Source: Verrucomicrobiota bacterium (GTDB taxonomy: Bacteria; Verrucomicrobiota; Verrucomicrobiia; Limisphaerales; AV2). From it: a stretch of DNA of 16,700 bases. The stretch's first letter is position 1. Each line of letters begins with the position of its first letter. This document shows positions 1 through 7,125 of the stretch, piece by piece. The notes beneath the pieces were generated by a model. It saw nothing but the letters and a program-made list of their open reading frames with translations. It did not search any database and had not been told where the DNA came from. The translations under genes were made by a program, and so were the position numbers. Location: contig QHPA01000183.1 of assembly GCA_003218935.1 (NCBI GenBank), positions 1 through 16,700 of the forward strand, written 5' to 3'.

Positions 1-208
1 GTGCCGTTCGAGATAGCGCGGCATGCTCGAATGACTCGCGTGTGCGAATCAGTCGCCTTTGCGCTCTCCGGGTCTGCGTGGCTGTCATCGCGCCGAGAGG
101 GTGGGTGAAAAACCGGACATTTGGGCTAGATTGAGGCAGCCAGCCAGGCGCATATGGGTGCTCCAAATCGAAACCAGGCCAGCCACGAACTCACGAGCAA
201 GAACGGTT

Positions 209-1474
209 ATGTTTTCCGAACAAATTGAACTGCGCGGGCACATCATTGATTCGTTGATTCTGCCAAAGGTGCTCGACGAAATTCTCGGTCGCGGAGGCAA
301 TTTCAGGATCCTGGAGATCCGGATCGGCCAGGAGCGGACCGATCCGAGCTTTGCCCGCATCGAGGTTTCCGGCCCGTCACCTGAAATCATGGATGACCTC
401 GTCCGCCGGCTGCGCCTGCACGGCGCCGAGGTGGTTTGTGAGGCTGAAGTTCAGCTTGCTCCGGCCCCGGCCGACGGCGTTTTCCCGGAGGACTTCTATG
501 TCACGACCAATCAGCAAACCTTCATTCACCTCACTGGACGATGGCTCGAGGTCCGGCCCGCAATCATGGACAGTGGAATCGCCGTTGACCGCGGGCCGCA
601 GACTGCCACCGCCCTGAAGTTTTGTGACGTTCGGAAGGGGATGGAATTTGTCGTTGGTCACCGCGGTGTCCGCGTTGTTCCCCATCAGCGTTCCACCGCA
701 AAGACCGATGCGTTCGAATTCATGGCGAGCAACATCTCGAGCGAGAAGCCCAAGAGCGCAGTCATTCGCGAGATGGCGGAAGAGTTTCGCAAGGCAAAAC
801 GGGCCGGTGGAAAAGTCCTGGTCGTCGGCGGGCCGGCCATCGTTCACACCGGCGCCGGTGAGCATCTGGAGAAATTGATCGGCTGGGGTTACGTGGACCT
901 GCTCTTTGCCGGCAACGCGCTCGCCGCGCACGACATCGAGCACGCGCTCTACGGCACGTCGCTCGGCGTTTATCTGCGCGAAGGGGCGGTGGCCGAGGAA
1001 GGGCACGAGAACCACATGCGCGCGATCAATACGATCCGCGCGGCCGGCGGTATCGCGGCGGCCGTGGCCAAAGGCGTCCTCCGCCAGGGCGTGATGTACC
1101 AATGTGTGCGCCAGAAAACCGGTTTCGTGCTCGCGGGGTCGATTCGCGACGACGGTCCGCTGCCGGAAGTAATTACCGACGCCCTGGAAGCGCAGCGGGC
1201 GATGCGTTCGCAGTTAGTCGGCGTGACCCACGCGTTGATGATGGGCACGATGCTGCACTCTATCGCCGTAGGGAACATGCTGCCGGCGTCCGTCAAAACG
1301 ATCTGCGTTGACATCAACCCGTCCGTCGTCACCAAGCTGGCTGACCGCGGGACGTTTCAGGCCATCGGCCTGGTCACCGATCTGGAGCCGTTCCTGCGCG
1401 AGCTGACCGGGTTTGTCGGGGGTCCTGTGAAGGAGGTGAAAGCCGATGCGCCGGTTGCTGCTCTGCCCGCCTGA
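209..1474 (+). CDS. Ornithine cyclodeaminase of the TIGR00300 (LOR/SDH, AgrE C-terminal) family
   Basis: The 421-residue product matches the family formed by the C-terminal half of cyanobacterial AgrE/ArgZ and by stand-alone archaeal ornithine cyclodeaminases, which use NAD to turn ornithine into proline and ammonia. The N-terminal part (about 1-110, MFSEQIELRGHIIDS onward) is the LOR/SDH-type domain. The nucleotide-binding part shows VVGGPAIVHTG (205-215), LLFAGNALAAHDIEHA (231-246), HALMMGTMLHSIAVGNMLP (341-359) and VDINPSVVTKLADRG (367-381). I chose ATG 209 because family similarity begins there. A TTG at 59 would add 50 unrelated residues, and no convincing Shine-Dalgarno site precedes either start. 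The 3' end overlaps the arginine dihydrolase gene by 29 bp, so the two are almost certainly cotranscribed and work in sequence. Nothing recognisable lies in bases 1-208. The family call is secure; the exact reaction is inferred from the partner gene. Confidence 0.87.
   Translation: MFSEQIELRGHIIDSLILPKVLDEILGRGGNFRILEIRIGQERTDPSFARIEVSGPSPEIMDDLVRRLRLHGAEVVCEAEVQLAPAPADGVFPEDFYVTTNQQTFIHLTGRWLEVRPAIMDSGIAVDRGPQTATALKFCDVRKGMEFVVGHRGVRVVPHQRSTAKTDAFEFMASNISSEKPKSAVIREMAEEFRKAKRAGGKVLVVGGPAIVHTGAGEHLEKLIGWGYVDLLFAGNALAAHDIEHALYGTSLGVYLREGAVAEEGHENHMRAINTIRAAGGIAAAVAKGVLRQGVMYQCVRQKTGFVLAGSIRDDGPLPEVITDALEAQRAMRSQLVGVTHALMMGTMLHSIAVGNMLPASVKTICVDINPSVVTKLADRGTFQAIGLVTDLEPFLRELTGFVGGPVKEVKADAPVAALPA
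1431..1436 (+). promoter_or_regulatory. Strong Shine-Dalgarno site for the arginine dihydrolase
   Basis: AGGAGG lies nine bases before ATG 1446 and inside the end of the preceding coding region. It fixes the start of the second gene and implies independent or coupled re-initiation within the two-gene operon. It is the strongest ribosome-binding site in the window. Confidence 0.8.
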
Positions 1475-2243
1475 TTACTACGGCATTGAATACGAGATCA
1501 ATCCCTGGATGCGCCGGACGCGGAATGCAGAACCAGGGCTGGCGAGTGTTCAGTGGAAGGCGTTGTGCGACACGCTCAGAACGCTCGGTTGTCAAATCGA
1601 TCTGTTGGCGCCCCAGCCGGGTTTGCCGGATCTGGTGTTTACCGCGAACGCAGGGCTGGTAATCGGCCGGCGATTCATTCTCAGCAGCTTCCGGCACAAG
1701 GAACGGCGGGGCGAAGAAGGTCATTTCGAGCGTTGGTTTGCCGAGCACGGGTTCGAAGTGGTGAAGCTGCCGCCCAAGCTCATTTTTGAAGGCGAGGGCG
1801 ACGGGCTCTTTTGCGGTGACGTTTTGTTTTGCGGTTACCGGTTCCGCTCGGACATCCAATCGCACCTGTTCCTGACCGAGTTGTTGCACAACCTCGTGGT
1901 TTCGGTCGAACTGGTGGACGAGCGGTTTTATCATCTCGACACTTGCTTCTGCCCGTTGCCGGATGGCAGCGCGATCTGGTTTCCGGAGGCGTTCGATGGA
2001 TACGGCCAGCGCGCCATTCGTGAACATTGCGCGTCATTGATCGAAGTTGCGCGCGAGGAAGCGGTTCACTTTGCCTGCAACGCGATCGTGTTGGAGCGTG
2101 ATATTGTGTTGCCGGCCGGTTGTCCAGGGCTCTGCCGTTTACTCGACAAGGCGGGCTATCGCACCCATGAATTGCCGATGAACGAATTCATCAAGGCTGG
2201 CGGCGCGTGCAAATGTCTCGCGCTCCTCGTGCCGGCCAGATAG
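1446..2243 (+). CDS. Arginine dihydrolase (ArgZ/AgrE N-terminal type, guanidine-modifying superfamily)
   Basis: The 265-residue protein belongs to the amidinotransferase/dimethylarginine hydrolase superfamily and most resembles the N-terminal domain of cyanobacterial AgrE/ArgZ, which hydrolyses arginine to ornithine, CO2 and two ammonia. Candidate active-site residues are visible: N19 (YEIN), N68 in LVFTANAG, the EGEGD run at 115-119, H163 with D165 in HLDTCF, and C257 in GGACKCL as nucleophile. Asn at the position of N68, rather than Asp as in arginine deiminases, is to my recollection what separates dihydrolases from deiminases. The start is fixed by AGGAGG at 1431-1436. The gene overlaps the ornithine cyclodeaminase by 29 bp, so the pair would take arginine through to proline. 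A different guanidino substrate, such as methylarginine or glycine amidino transfer, is the main alternative. Confidence 0.83.
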   Translation: MRRLLLCPPDYYGIEYEINPWMRRTRNAEPGLASVQWKALCDTLRTLGCQIDLLAPQPGLPDLVFTANAGLVIGRRFILSSFRHKERRGEEGHFERWFAEHGFEVVKLPPKLIFEGEGDGLFCGDVLFCGYRFRSDIQSHLFLTELLHNLVVSVELVDERFYHLDTCFCPLPDGSAIWFPEAFDGYGQRAIREHCASLIEVAREEAVHFACNAIVLERDIVLPAGCPGLCRLLDKAGYRTHELPMNEFIKAGGACKCLALLVPAR

Positions 2244-2245
2244 CG

Positions 2246-2265
2246 GTCAGACTCGCTTGAGTGAC
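2246..2265. terminator. Possible short hairpin between convergent genes
   Basis: GTC-AG-ACTC, loop GCTT, GAGT-GAC gives a seven-pair stem with a two-base bulge in the 21-bp gap between the convergent dihydrolase and dehydrogenase-like genes. There is no T-tract on either side, so a true intrinsic terminator is doubtful. Confidence 0.25.
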
Positions 2266-3599
2266 TACATCGGCACCAGTTTGTAAACTTTTCCAGTGCT
2301 GCCGGTAATCAAGTTTCGGCCGTTCGTCAAAACGTAAAGCTCGCCGTCGGCGTCCTGGCCAAAGGAAACGATGAAGGCGCCGACTTTTTTCGGTGACACC
2401 AGTTCGAGCGGTTCCATCGTCCATTTCTTTTCGCCGGGCGAGTTAGGCCGTGTCGCGACGAACAGCGCTCCGTCCGGCAACACGAAATTGCGCGACCAGT
2501 CGGCGAAAACATATTTGCCTTCCAGTTGCGGCAGCGCCTTGCCGCGATAGACGTAGCCGCCGGTGACGCTGATGCCGCGCGCCTCCGGGTCTTTGCGCTG
2601 GCCGTTGATATTTTTGTATTCCAGAATCGGATCGAGCAGCGGTTCGCCGGACGCGCCGACCTTCGGACAATCCTCCAATGGGTGGAGCGCGTCCTGGCGA
2701 TTGAAGCAATGGAATCCCTCACGAATGTTCCACCCGTAATTGCCGCCCTTCACGATGATATCCACTTCTTCAAACATCGTCTGGCCGACGTCCCCGGCGA
2801 ACAGCTCGTGGTTGCCGCCGCGGTCGAACGAAATGCGCCAGGCGTTGCGCATTCCGTAGGCAAAAATTTCCGGACGGCCTTTCTTCCCGTCGGCGAATGG
2901 ATTGTCCGACGGAAACGCGCAAGGATTCCCCTTGTCCACGTCGATGCGCAGGATTTTGCCAAGCAACACGGTCGTGTCCTGGCCGTTGCCTTGCGGCGAA
3001 TGGCCCCGGCCTTCGTCGTTCGCGTTGCCGCCATCGCCGACGGAGATGTAAAGATAGCCATCCGGCCCGAAGGCGAGGCAGCCCGCGTTGTGGTTGAACC
3101 AAGGCTTGTCGATCTCCAGCAACACGCGCTCCGACGAGGGATCGACGCGCGCTGGATCAGCTTCGGAGACTTTGAACTCGGACACGTGCAGCGTGCTGTC
3201 CCAGTCTGACGGCGCGCTGTCGCGGCGCGGCGCGCTGTATTCCAGGTAAACCTTCCGGTTTTCCTTGAAGCGCGGATGCAGCGCCAGGCCGAGCAGGCCG
3301 CGTTCGTCAAAACCTTCGATCAATTTCGTCAGTCGGCTGCGCACGTCAAAGAACGGTTGCTCCGCTTTGATGCCGTCCTTTGTCAGCACGTAAATGATCC
3401 CGATTTGATCGGCCACGAGCAACCGCCCCGAACCATCGTCGAGCGGGATAAGGGTCGTGGGTGAAGTGAAGCCTTCGGCGATCAACTTGAGACCGATACC
3501 GGATTTTCCATCGGCAGCAGACGCAGGCCCGGTCGCGAGGGCCAGAAGGCAGATCGAAACGAACAAAATGTGTTCATGGGCAAAAGGTTTGATTTTCAC
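2265..3599 (-). CDS. Secreted PQQ-dependent sugar dehydrogenase-like beta-propeller (GSDH family)
   Basis: The 444-residue product has a signal peptide (about 1-28, ending ATGPASA) followed by a six-bladed propeller of the soluble glucose/aldose sugar dehydrogenase family, which oxidises sugars in the periplasm using PQQ and calcium. Visible family motifs are ERGLLGLALHP (about 98-108), NHNAGCLAFGPDG with H170 at the catalytic-base position, SVGDGG with D189, GMRNAWRISFD (249-259, R251/N252), GDVGQTMFEEVD (269-280) and GGNYGWNIREG (285-295). I chose GTG 3599 because it starts right at the signal peptide. The reading frame stays open up to 3854, but that stretch includes repeat DNA and encodes no family sequence. 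There is no clear Shine-Dalgarno site. Many members in this phylum have untested substrates, and some may not bind PQQ, so the sugar specificity is unknown. The gene is convergent with the arginine pair and unrelated to it. Confidence 0.82.
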   Translation of the reverse strand: MKIKPFAHEHILFVSICLLALATGPASAADGKSGIGLKLIAEGFTSPTTLIPLDDGSGRLLVADQIGIIYVLTKDGIKAEQPFFDVRSRLTKLIEGFDERGLLGLALHPRFKENRKVYLEYSAPRRDSAPSDWDSTLHVSEFKVSEADPARVDPSSERVLLEIDKPWFNHNAGCLAFGPDGYLYISVGDGGNANDEGRGHSPQGNGQDTTVLLGKILRIDVDKGNPCAFPSDNPFADGKKGRPEIFAYGMRNAWRISFDRGGNHELFAGDVGQTMFEEVDIIVKGGNYGWNIREGFHCFNRQDALHPLEDCPKVGASGEPLLDPILEYKNINGQRKDPEARGISVTGGYVYRGKALPQLEGKYVFADWSRNFVLPDGALFVATRPNSPGEKKWTMEPLELVSPKKVGAFIVSFGQDADGELYVLTNGRNLITGSTGKVYKLVPM

Positions 3600-3800
3600 G
3601 CGGCGGACTGTATCGGATTTTCGGGCGATAACAAGGTCTTTGGAGTGTGAACTGATTGACGAGTAGAACAGCCGTCGCACCGGCTTTTCTTTAGCAGAGC
3701 GGTTGCCGGAAATCATTTCCGAAAGGCTGCGCGTCCCCTGACCCCGTCGCTCTCCTTTTCCGACGGCGAGAGATTTACGATTCGCGCGTTGAATCCCCTG

Positions 3801-3886
3801 AACCGTAGCCGCCGACGTGAGTCGGCGCTGATCCTTTGCCTCAAAAGCAAACAAGTGCGCCGACTCACATCGGCGGCTACGAGGTT
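3801..3886. repeat. REPIN-like inverted pair, family A (GTAG-headed)
   Basis: Two 24-base arms, 3805-3828 and 3857-3880, are inverted copies with one mismatch, separated by 28 bases. Each arm, read from its outer end, starts GTAGCCGCCGA and forms its own small hairpin (GCCGAC, loop GTGA, GTCGGC). The pairing extends outward through AACC (3801-3804) and GGTT (3883-3886) after a two-base bulge. It lies in the 331-bp gap between the dehydrogenase-like start (3599) and the DoxX stop (3931), in which I see no gene. The GTAG head plus palindrome is the described hallmark of REP elements moved by RAYT enzymes. Confidence 0.85.
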
Positions 3887-3930
3887 CATGGGGAAGGACG
3901 CGTCAGCGTGTGGCGGCGCCGCGTGGCGGG

Positions 3931-4287
3931 TCATGCCGGTGAGTGTGCCTGGGTCTGACGACTTTCCTTCCGCACCTCCGGCAGCCAGATGTAGAAGATT
4001 GCGCCGATCAGAATCGGTATCTGGGCCAGCGCCGCCAGCCGGGTCAAAAGACCGATGGCCAGCAACAGTCCGCCCACCAGATGGACCGGGATAATATAAT
4101 GAGCTACCGCGCCCTGCCCGAACGCCAGGTTGTCCGCTCCCTCCAGCAGTTTTTTCAGTTCCCCCTGATGCATCAGGAAGTAAATCCCTTTGACGAACAA
4201 CCCGACTCCCAGATACATGCGGACCAGATCAATGACGATGTCCATGTGCGATTCAATCCACCGTCTGCATTCGTTGATGTTTTTCAT
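3931..4287 (-). CDS. DoxX-family small integral membrane protein
   Basis: The 118-residue protein has the four-helix layout and length typical of DoxX/DoxD-like proteins. Hydrophobic segments lie at about 14-40 (DIVIDLVRMYLGVGLFVKGIYFL), 60-80 (AHYIIPVHLVGGLLLAIGLL) and 83-105 (RLAALAQIPILIGAIFYIWLP). The LVRMYLGVGLFVKG and GGLLLAIGLLTRLAALAQIP stretches are characteristic. DoxX proteins are linked to quinone-associated or thiosulfate-related redox processes in some organisms, but most bacterial members have no proven function. The start ATG 4287 has a weak AAAGG about ten bases upstream. The gene is flanked by REP-like repeats on both sides and shows no operon partner. The family call is firm; the role is unknown. 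Confidence 0.8.
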   Translation of the reverse strand: MKNINECRRWIESHMDIVIDLVRMYLGVGLFVKGIYFLMHQGELKKLLEGADNLAFGQGAVAHYIIPVHLVGGLLLAIGLLTRLAALAQIPILIGAIFYIWLPEVRKESRQTQAHSPA

Positions 4288-4566
4288 GACGGGCCTTTGG
4301 TTTGTTGTTGTCCGCTCCGCGAGGTTCCAGAACGTTCGCCGCGGAACCTGAGTGTCGCGGCAGGAAGCAAACCTTTAGCGCGTTTGCGTTCCCGCCTGTT
4401 GGCTTCGCTCAAAAATAGACCGCAGCCCGACAAAACGCAACCAAGGCGAAAGGCTGGCAGTATCCTGATTTGCTTTCGGTGGGTGCGCCGCTGCCGCGGC
4501 GCACGGCGGTGCGGCAGCACCGCCGCCACCAAATAGGGACATTACAGAACGCGTCCTGGCCTGGAT
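4288..4566. other. Intergenic stretch without a supported gene
   Basis: The 326-bp gap between the DoxX gene and the sialidase-like gene has no reading frame with recognisable protein sequence. It is GC-rich, with small imperfect palindromes around 4485-4525 (runs of CCGCCG and CGGCGG type). It ends in the separate REP-like element at 4567-4617. The DoxX promoter is presumably in the 4288-4400 part, but I could not pick out boxes with confidence. Confidence 0.4.
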
Positions 4567-4617
4567 GTAGCGTGTGGTGTCCTCAGCGCACGCTCGCGTG
4601 GAGACGCGCGACGCTAC
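4567..4617. repeat. REPIN-like inverted element, family C, overlapping a stop codon
   Basis: The element begins GTAGCGT (4567-4573) and ends ACGCTAC (4611-4617), so it has GTAG heads at both outer ends. Each half can form a hairpin: GCGTG (4570-4574) with CACGC (4589-4593), and CGCGT (4595-4599), loop GGAG, ACGCG (4604-4608). Its right end overlaps the TAG stop (4614-4616) of the sialidase-like gene. Confidence 0.65.
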
Positions 4618-5708
4618 TGGTTCAGCGGTATTCTCACTTTCGCCAGGTAAACGCAGGCCTTGCCCTCGTGTGATGAATAGTAGCTGACCCAAAGCAACCC
4701 TTCGTGCCACGCCAATCCCGCATAGCTCGTGTCCCCGCCGGACGGCAATTTCAAAAACTCGGTCAGTTTGGCGGCGTCCGAGTCGAGCCACATCAATGAC
4801 GTCCGCGCGCCATTGTCATAAAGTCGAACCGCGGCGACGATGCGACCGTCGGGCAAACGAATCATGTGCGGCCCGCCGATTTTTATACCGAGGTCCCTCC
4901 AGTCCCAATTTGTGTAAGGCGGCCGGGCGAGGCCCAGTTTCGCCGATGCCGCGTTACCATCGCGTCGCAGCAGGCAAAGGGCGGTGTCGTCGGGCTGGAA
5001 GAGGAGGGAAGTTTCGTTGGGTTGGCCTTCGTCGAAGAGACTGGAAACGAGCGGGTCGAACCTGCGTCCGTCCCGGCTTGAGTAAAGGCGAACGAATTTT
5101 CCCGCCGCAGTGTCGTAGCCGATGCCGTAAGCCGTGTTTTTGTGCCATGCCACCCGCCAGAGCCACAGGTTCGGATCGCCGATTTTGACAGGCTCACTCC
5201 ACTCTCGCCCCTCTTTTGAAAACCAGGCGAGCGATTGATGTTTGAACTCCGCCGGCTGATGTAACGCCGCCGCGCCGCTCAACATCAGGCGATTGTCCGG
5301 TGTCACCGTAATCTTGGCGTCGCGCAAATCCGCTTGCGGGTAAGCGAGCAAAGCCGCCGAGGTCCAGTTTTTGCCATCCTCCGACGCAATGACCCGCAGC
5401 GCGCCATCAGTTGAGACGTGAGCTTTGCCTTCGCGGAACACGCAGAACCATTTGTCGTTGAACCGAAGGAGGTCCGTGAACGCGTTGTGCGGCGCCCGGT
5501 CCCAGATTTTTCGGACTTCCACCAATTCAACGTTGCTTTGCGCTGCTGCTGTTGTGACCAGCGAAGCCGTCAAGCAAACGCCCAAGAGCCTGATCGCGCC
5601 TGCGACTCGCGTTGCCAGGCCCCTCCCCGACCTCTCCAGAAGAGGGCAGCGGACGTTTCGACACACCGGTCTCACGCTCGTCGGCTGGTTCGGCAATCCA
5701 AGGTTCAT
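4614..5708 (-). CDS. Secreted sialidase/BNR-superfamily beta-propeller protein
   Basis: The 364-residue protein has a hydrophobic export signal at about 41-56 (LLGVCLTASLVTTAAA, then QS). A propeller follows with Asp-box-like turns SEDGKNW (109-115), SKEGREW (164-170) and SSRDGRRF (210-217). Conserved-looking ends are FTDLLRFNDKWFCVFRE (about 77-93) and SGGDTSYAGLAWHEGLLWVSYYSSHEGK near the C terminus. This resembles proteins annotated as exo-alpha-sialidase in Verrucomicrobiota and Planctomycetota. I cannot identify a complete sialidase arginine triad, so activity on sialic acids should not be assumed. ATG 5708 is supported by GGAG (5715-5718 on the minus strand) six bases upstream. A GTG at 5747 lacks such a site. 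The stretch before the signal is unusually long, and part of it (residues about 20-30) is encoded by a repeat. Confidence 0.72.
   Translation of the reverse strand: MNLGLPNQPTSVRPVCRNVRCPLLERSGRGLATRVAGAIRLLGVCLTASLVTTAAAQSNVELVEVRKIWDRAPHNAFTDLLRFNDKWFCVFREGKAHVSTDGALRVIASEDGKNWTSAALLAYPQADLRDAKITVTPDNRLMLSGAAALHQPAEFKHQSLAWFSKEGREWSEPVKIGDPNLWLWRVAWHKNTAYGIGYDTAAGKFVRLYSSRDGRRFDPLVSSLFDEGQPNETSLLFQPDDTALCLLRRDGNAASAKLGLARPPYTNWDWRDLGIKIGGPHMIRLPDGRIVAAVRLYDNGARTSLMWLDSDAAKLTEFLKLPSGGDTSYAGLAWHEGLLWVSYYSSHEGKACVYLAKVRIPLNQ
5619..5652 (-). repeat. Family D palindromic repeat, copy 1, inside coding sequence
   Basis: On the minus strand this reads CCCTCTTCTGGAGAGGTCGG and then GGAGGGG. Its core is a hairpin CCTCT-CCAGA-AGAGG on the plus strand (5631-5645). 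It resembles the element at 8557-8600: both share GAGAG(G)GTCGGGG(T)GAGGG-like sequence in the same orientation. It encodes part of the N-terminal extension of the sialidase-like protein. Confidence 0.5.
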
Positions 5709-6197
5709 CGGTTTCTCCGAAAACGCAGTGTCGTCAGGCCTGCTCACTAACCTAAAAGCCCGCGAAACACACGAAAAGAAATCCGCCTCAACGGCTCGAA
5801 TACCTCGGCCTCCAAATTCTGAATCATGAGAACATTACGCAGCTCTGATACGGCTGTGGATGATGTCATGGCGAGCCTGCGCGTTAACCCGTCCCGTTGG
5901 ACGACGGTCAACTCATTCGCGGTTCTGATCTGTCGTGTTACAGCAAGCAAAAGCGGCCCATTGGTCGAAGGCGGTCTATGTTGCGGCGATGGATTGGATG
6001 CCAGCCAAGCCATTGAGATCAACACGATTCCCCGACGTTTCATTCTTTCTACATCTCTGCGTTGTGAGCAGCCAGCAAGCAGCCGTTACAGGGCCGAACG
6101 TCCCGGATCAGCGACCCGCGCCACCGTTGTACGGATTGCAACCCAGACGCGATCGCGCGGTTCGCTGCATTCGGCTGGTTGGGCGACGTAGAATAAC
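5709..6197. other. Non-coding stretch with a short 9-bp periodic motif
   Basis: I see no supportable gene in these 489 bases. Frames of 98-134 residues exist on both strands, but they are low-quality, arginine- or serine-rich and mutually overlapping. At 5761-5778 two 9-base units occur (CGCGAAACA, CACGAAAAG), resembling the periodic arrays elsewhere in the window. The promoter of the sialidase-like gene presumably lies at the left end. The part at 6075-6190 is GC-rich with scattered partial palindromes but no definite element. Confidence 0.4.
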
Positions 6198-6527
6198 TCA
6201 TAGAACGGAAATAAGGACAAAGTAGGACGCCACGACAATTACCAGCAGGCACAACTCAGCAACGATGGCCCGCAGCAATGCTCTGGGCCTCACAATCCAG
6301 CCGAGGATCTCCGCCGCCGGCATCTCATCTGTGCAAAAGCACCGGTACACAAACCAGAACGTAAATAGAAAAGGCACGGAGGCTATTGCCAACCCCAGAA
6401 TCCACTGGAAGACACTGTGGCTGCCTGGCTCATGCGCAGAGATCATCATGCCAAACAAGAGGACCACCAGCGCAACAAAGCTCAGAAGCAGCGCGAACAC
6501 GAGTCCGAATACTCTGGAGATGCTCAT
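6198..6527 (-). CDS. Small hypothetical membrane protein (109 aa, three predicted helices)
   Basis: I do not recognise the family. The product has three hydrophobic segments: about 5-30 (RVFGLVFALLLSFVALVVLLFGMMI), 40-65 (FQWILGLAIASVPFLFTFWFVYRCF) and 88-107 (AIVAELCLLVIVVASYFVLI). A charged loop between the second and third holds DEMPAAEILGWIVRPR. Start ATG 6527 gives the helix at once, as expected for an uncleaved anchor. There is only a weak AGGCGA about ten bases upstream. The regular helix pattern and lack of a competing frame favour a real gene. GC is about half in the line I counted (30 of 60 at 6361-6420), lower than most neighbours. It is isolated, with some 490 and 600 bases of non-coding DNA on either side. 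Confidence 0.62.
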   Translation of the reverse strand: MSISRVFGLVFALLLSFVALVVLLFGMMISAHEPGSHSVFQWILGLAIASVPFLFTFWFVYRCFCTDEMPAAEILGWIVRPRALLRAIVAELCLLVIVVASYFVLISVL

Positions 6528-6736
6528 GCGTGAACGTCGCCTAACTATTCCTTATATGGAAAAAATTCAATGCTATTGGATAATAGCCGATTAACATGGA
6601 GTTGAATCTTTCTTCCCTGCATGGCGGTCAGAATAGCTGCACAGAGGGTGGTGGTCAACCCACCAGGCTGTTGGATCAGGTCGGCAAATCCGTTTTTGAT
6701 AGCTGGGGTAGAAAGCTGCGGAGCAGCGGCAAGAGG

Positions 6737-6884
6737 GTGGCCCACGGCGTCAGCCGTGGGTTTGGGTATTGAAAATTTGAGCCGCGAAGCGGCGAAAGAA
6801 AGTCCTCCTGGACCCAACTCTGTCGCCCCTGACAGGGCTTTTCGCGAGGGCGCATGGTTCCCCACGGCTCACGCCGTGGGCTAC
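6737..6884. repeat. REPIN-like inverted pair, family B (GTAG/GTGG-headed)
   Basis: The left palindrome CCCACGGC-GTCA-GCCGTGGG (6741-6760) is preceded by GTGG. The right palindrome CCCACGGC-TCAC-GCCGTGGG (6861-6880) is followed by CTAC, that is GTAG on the other strand. The two are therefore in opposite orientation with heads outward, separated by 100 bases. Each stem is a perfect eight base pairs. The right copy has a GTGA loop when read from its head, the same loop as family A. Confidence 0.85.
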
Positions 6885-6890
6885 CATCTT

Positions 6891-6907
6891 CCGCCACTCC
6901 GTGGCGG
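6891..6907. repeat. Perfect hairpin next to the family B element
   Basis: CCGCCAC, loop TCC, GTGGCGG forms a perfect seven-pair stem seven bases beyond the right head of the family B pair. There is no T-run after it on either strand, so it is more likely part of the repeat element than a terminator. Confidence 0.6.
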
Positions 6908-7125
6908 ACATATCGAGCTGCGGCTGTCCAAATTCTGATTTGCGCCCCAGGTGCGACAACGGCTACTTTCTGTCGCTGCACCGCGGCTTTTGAAGTCCCC
7001 TTATTATCTTCGAGAAACTCTTGCCCCGCGGCTCCGTGGTTTGAAACGCCGTTCGGTTTGGAAAATTGGCTGGTGGCGGCAGAACTAAAGTCTGGCCTGC
7101 CCGCTTCTCACGGCGACGGTGCCCA

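Larger units (their letters stand above)
6528..7125. other. Long non-coding stretch holding several palindromes
   Basis: There is no credible gene in this 598-bp gap. It contains the family B REPIN-like pair (6737-6884), a hairpin at 6891-6907, and a minor GCCGC-GAA-GCGGC hairpin at 6781-6793. Open frames here (for example 6545-6865 minus and 6854-7231 plus) are encoded largely by these palindromes and have no protein-like features. The left end should hold the promoter of the small membrane-protein gene. Confidence 0.5.

Noticed and set aside
59..208. N-terminal extension of the ornithine cyclodeaminase from TTG 59
   Set aside because: The 50 extra residues are arginine-rich and unlike the family, whose similarity begins at ATG 209.
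3600..3854. N-terminal extension of the PQQ-type dehydrogenase-like protein
   Set aside because: It would put 85 residues, partly encoded by the family A repeat, before a normal signal peptide. GTG 3599 places the signal peptide at the N terminus.
5747..6043. A 98-residue minus-strand frame starting MKRRGIVLISMAWLAS
   Set aside because: Its start looks signal-like, but the rest has no helix or domain pattern and its C terminus is encoded by the periodic motif at 5761-5778. There is no ribosome-binding site that decides for it.
6080..6190. Possible integron attC site downstream of the small membrane-protein gene
   Set aside because: On the minus strand GCCCAAC follows soon after the stop codon, as an attC R'' box would. 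I could not find a matching GTTRRRY box or paired L boxes at a proper distance, and there is no integrase in the window.
6545..6865. A 106-residue minus-strand frame in the REP region
   Set aside because: Its first half is translated palindrome sequence, the composition is not protein-like, and it overlaps other equally poor frames.
3801..6907. CRISPR array or rho-independent terminators as the source of the palindromes
   Set aside because: There is no regularly spaced direct repeat with unique spacers and no Cas gene. The hairpins lack T-tracts and come as inverted pairs with GTAG ends, which fits REP elements better.
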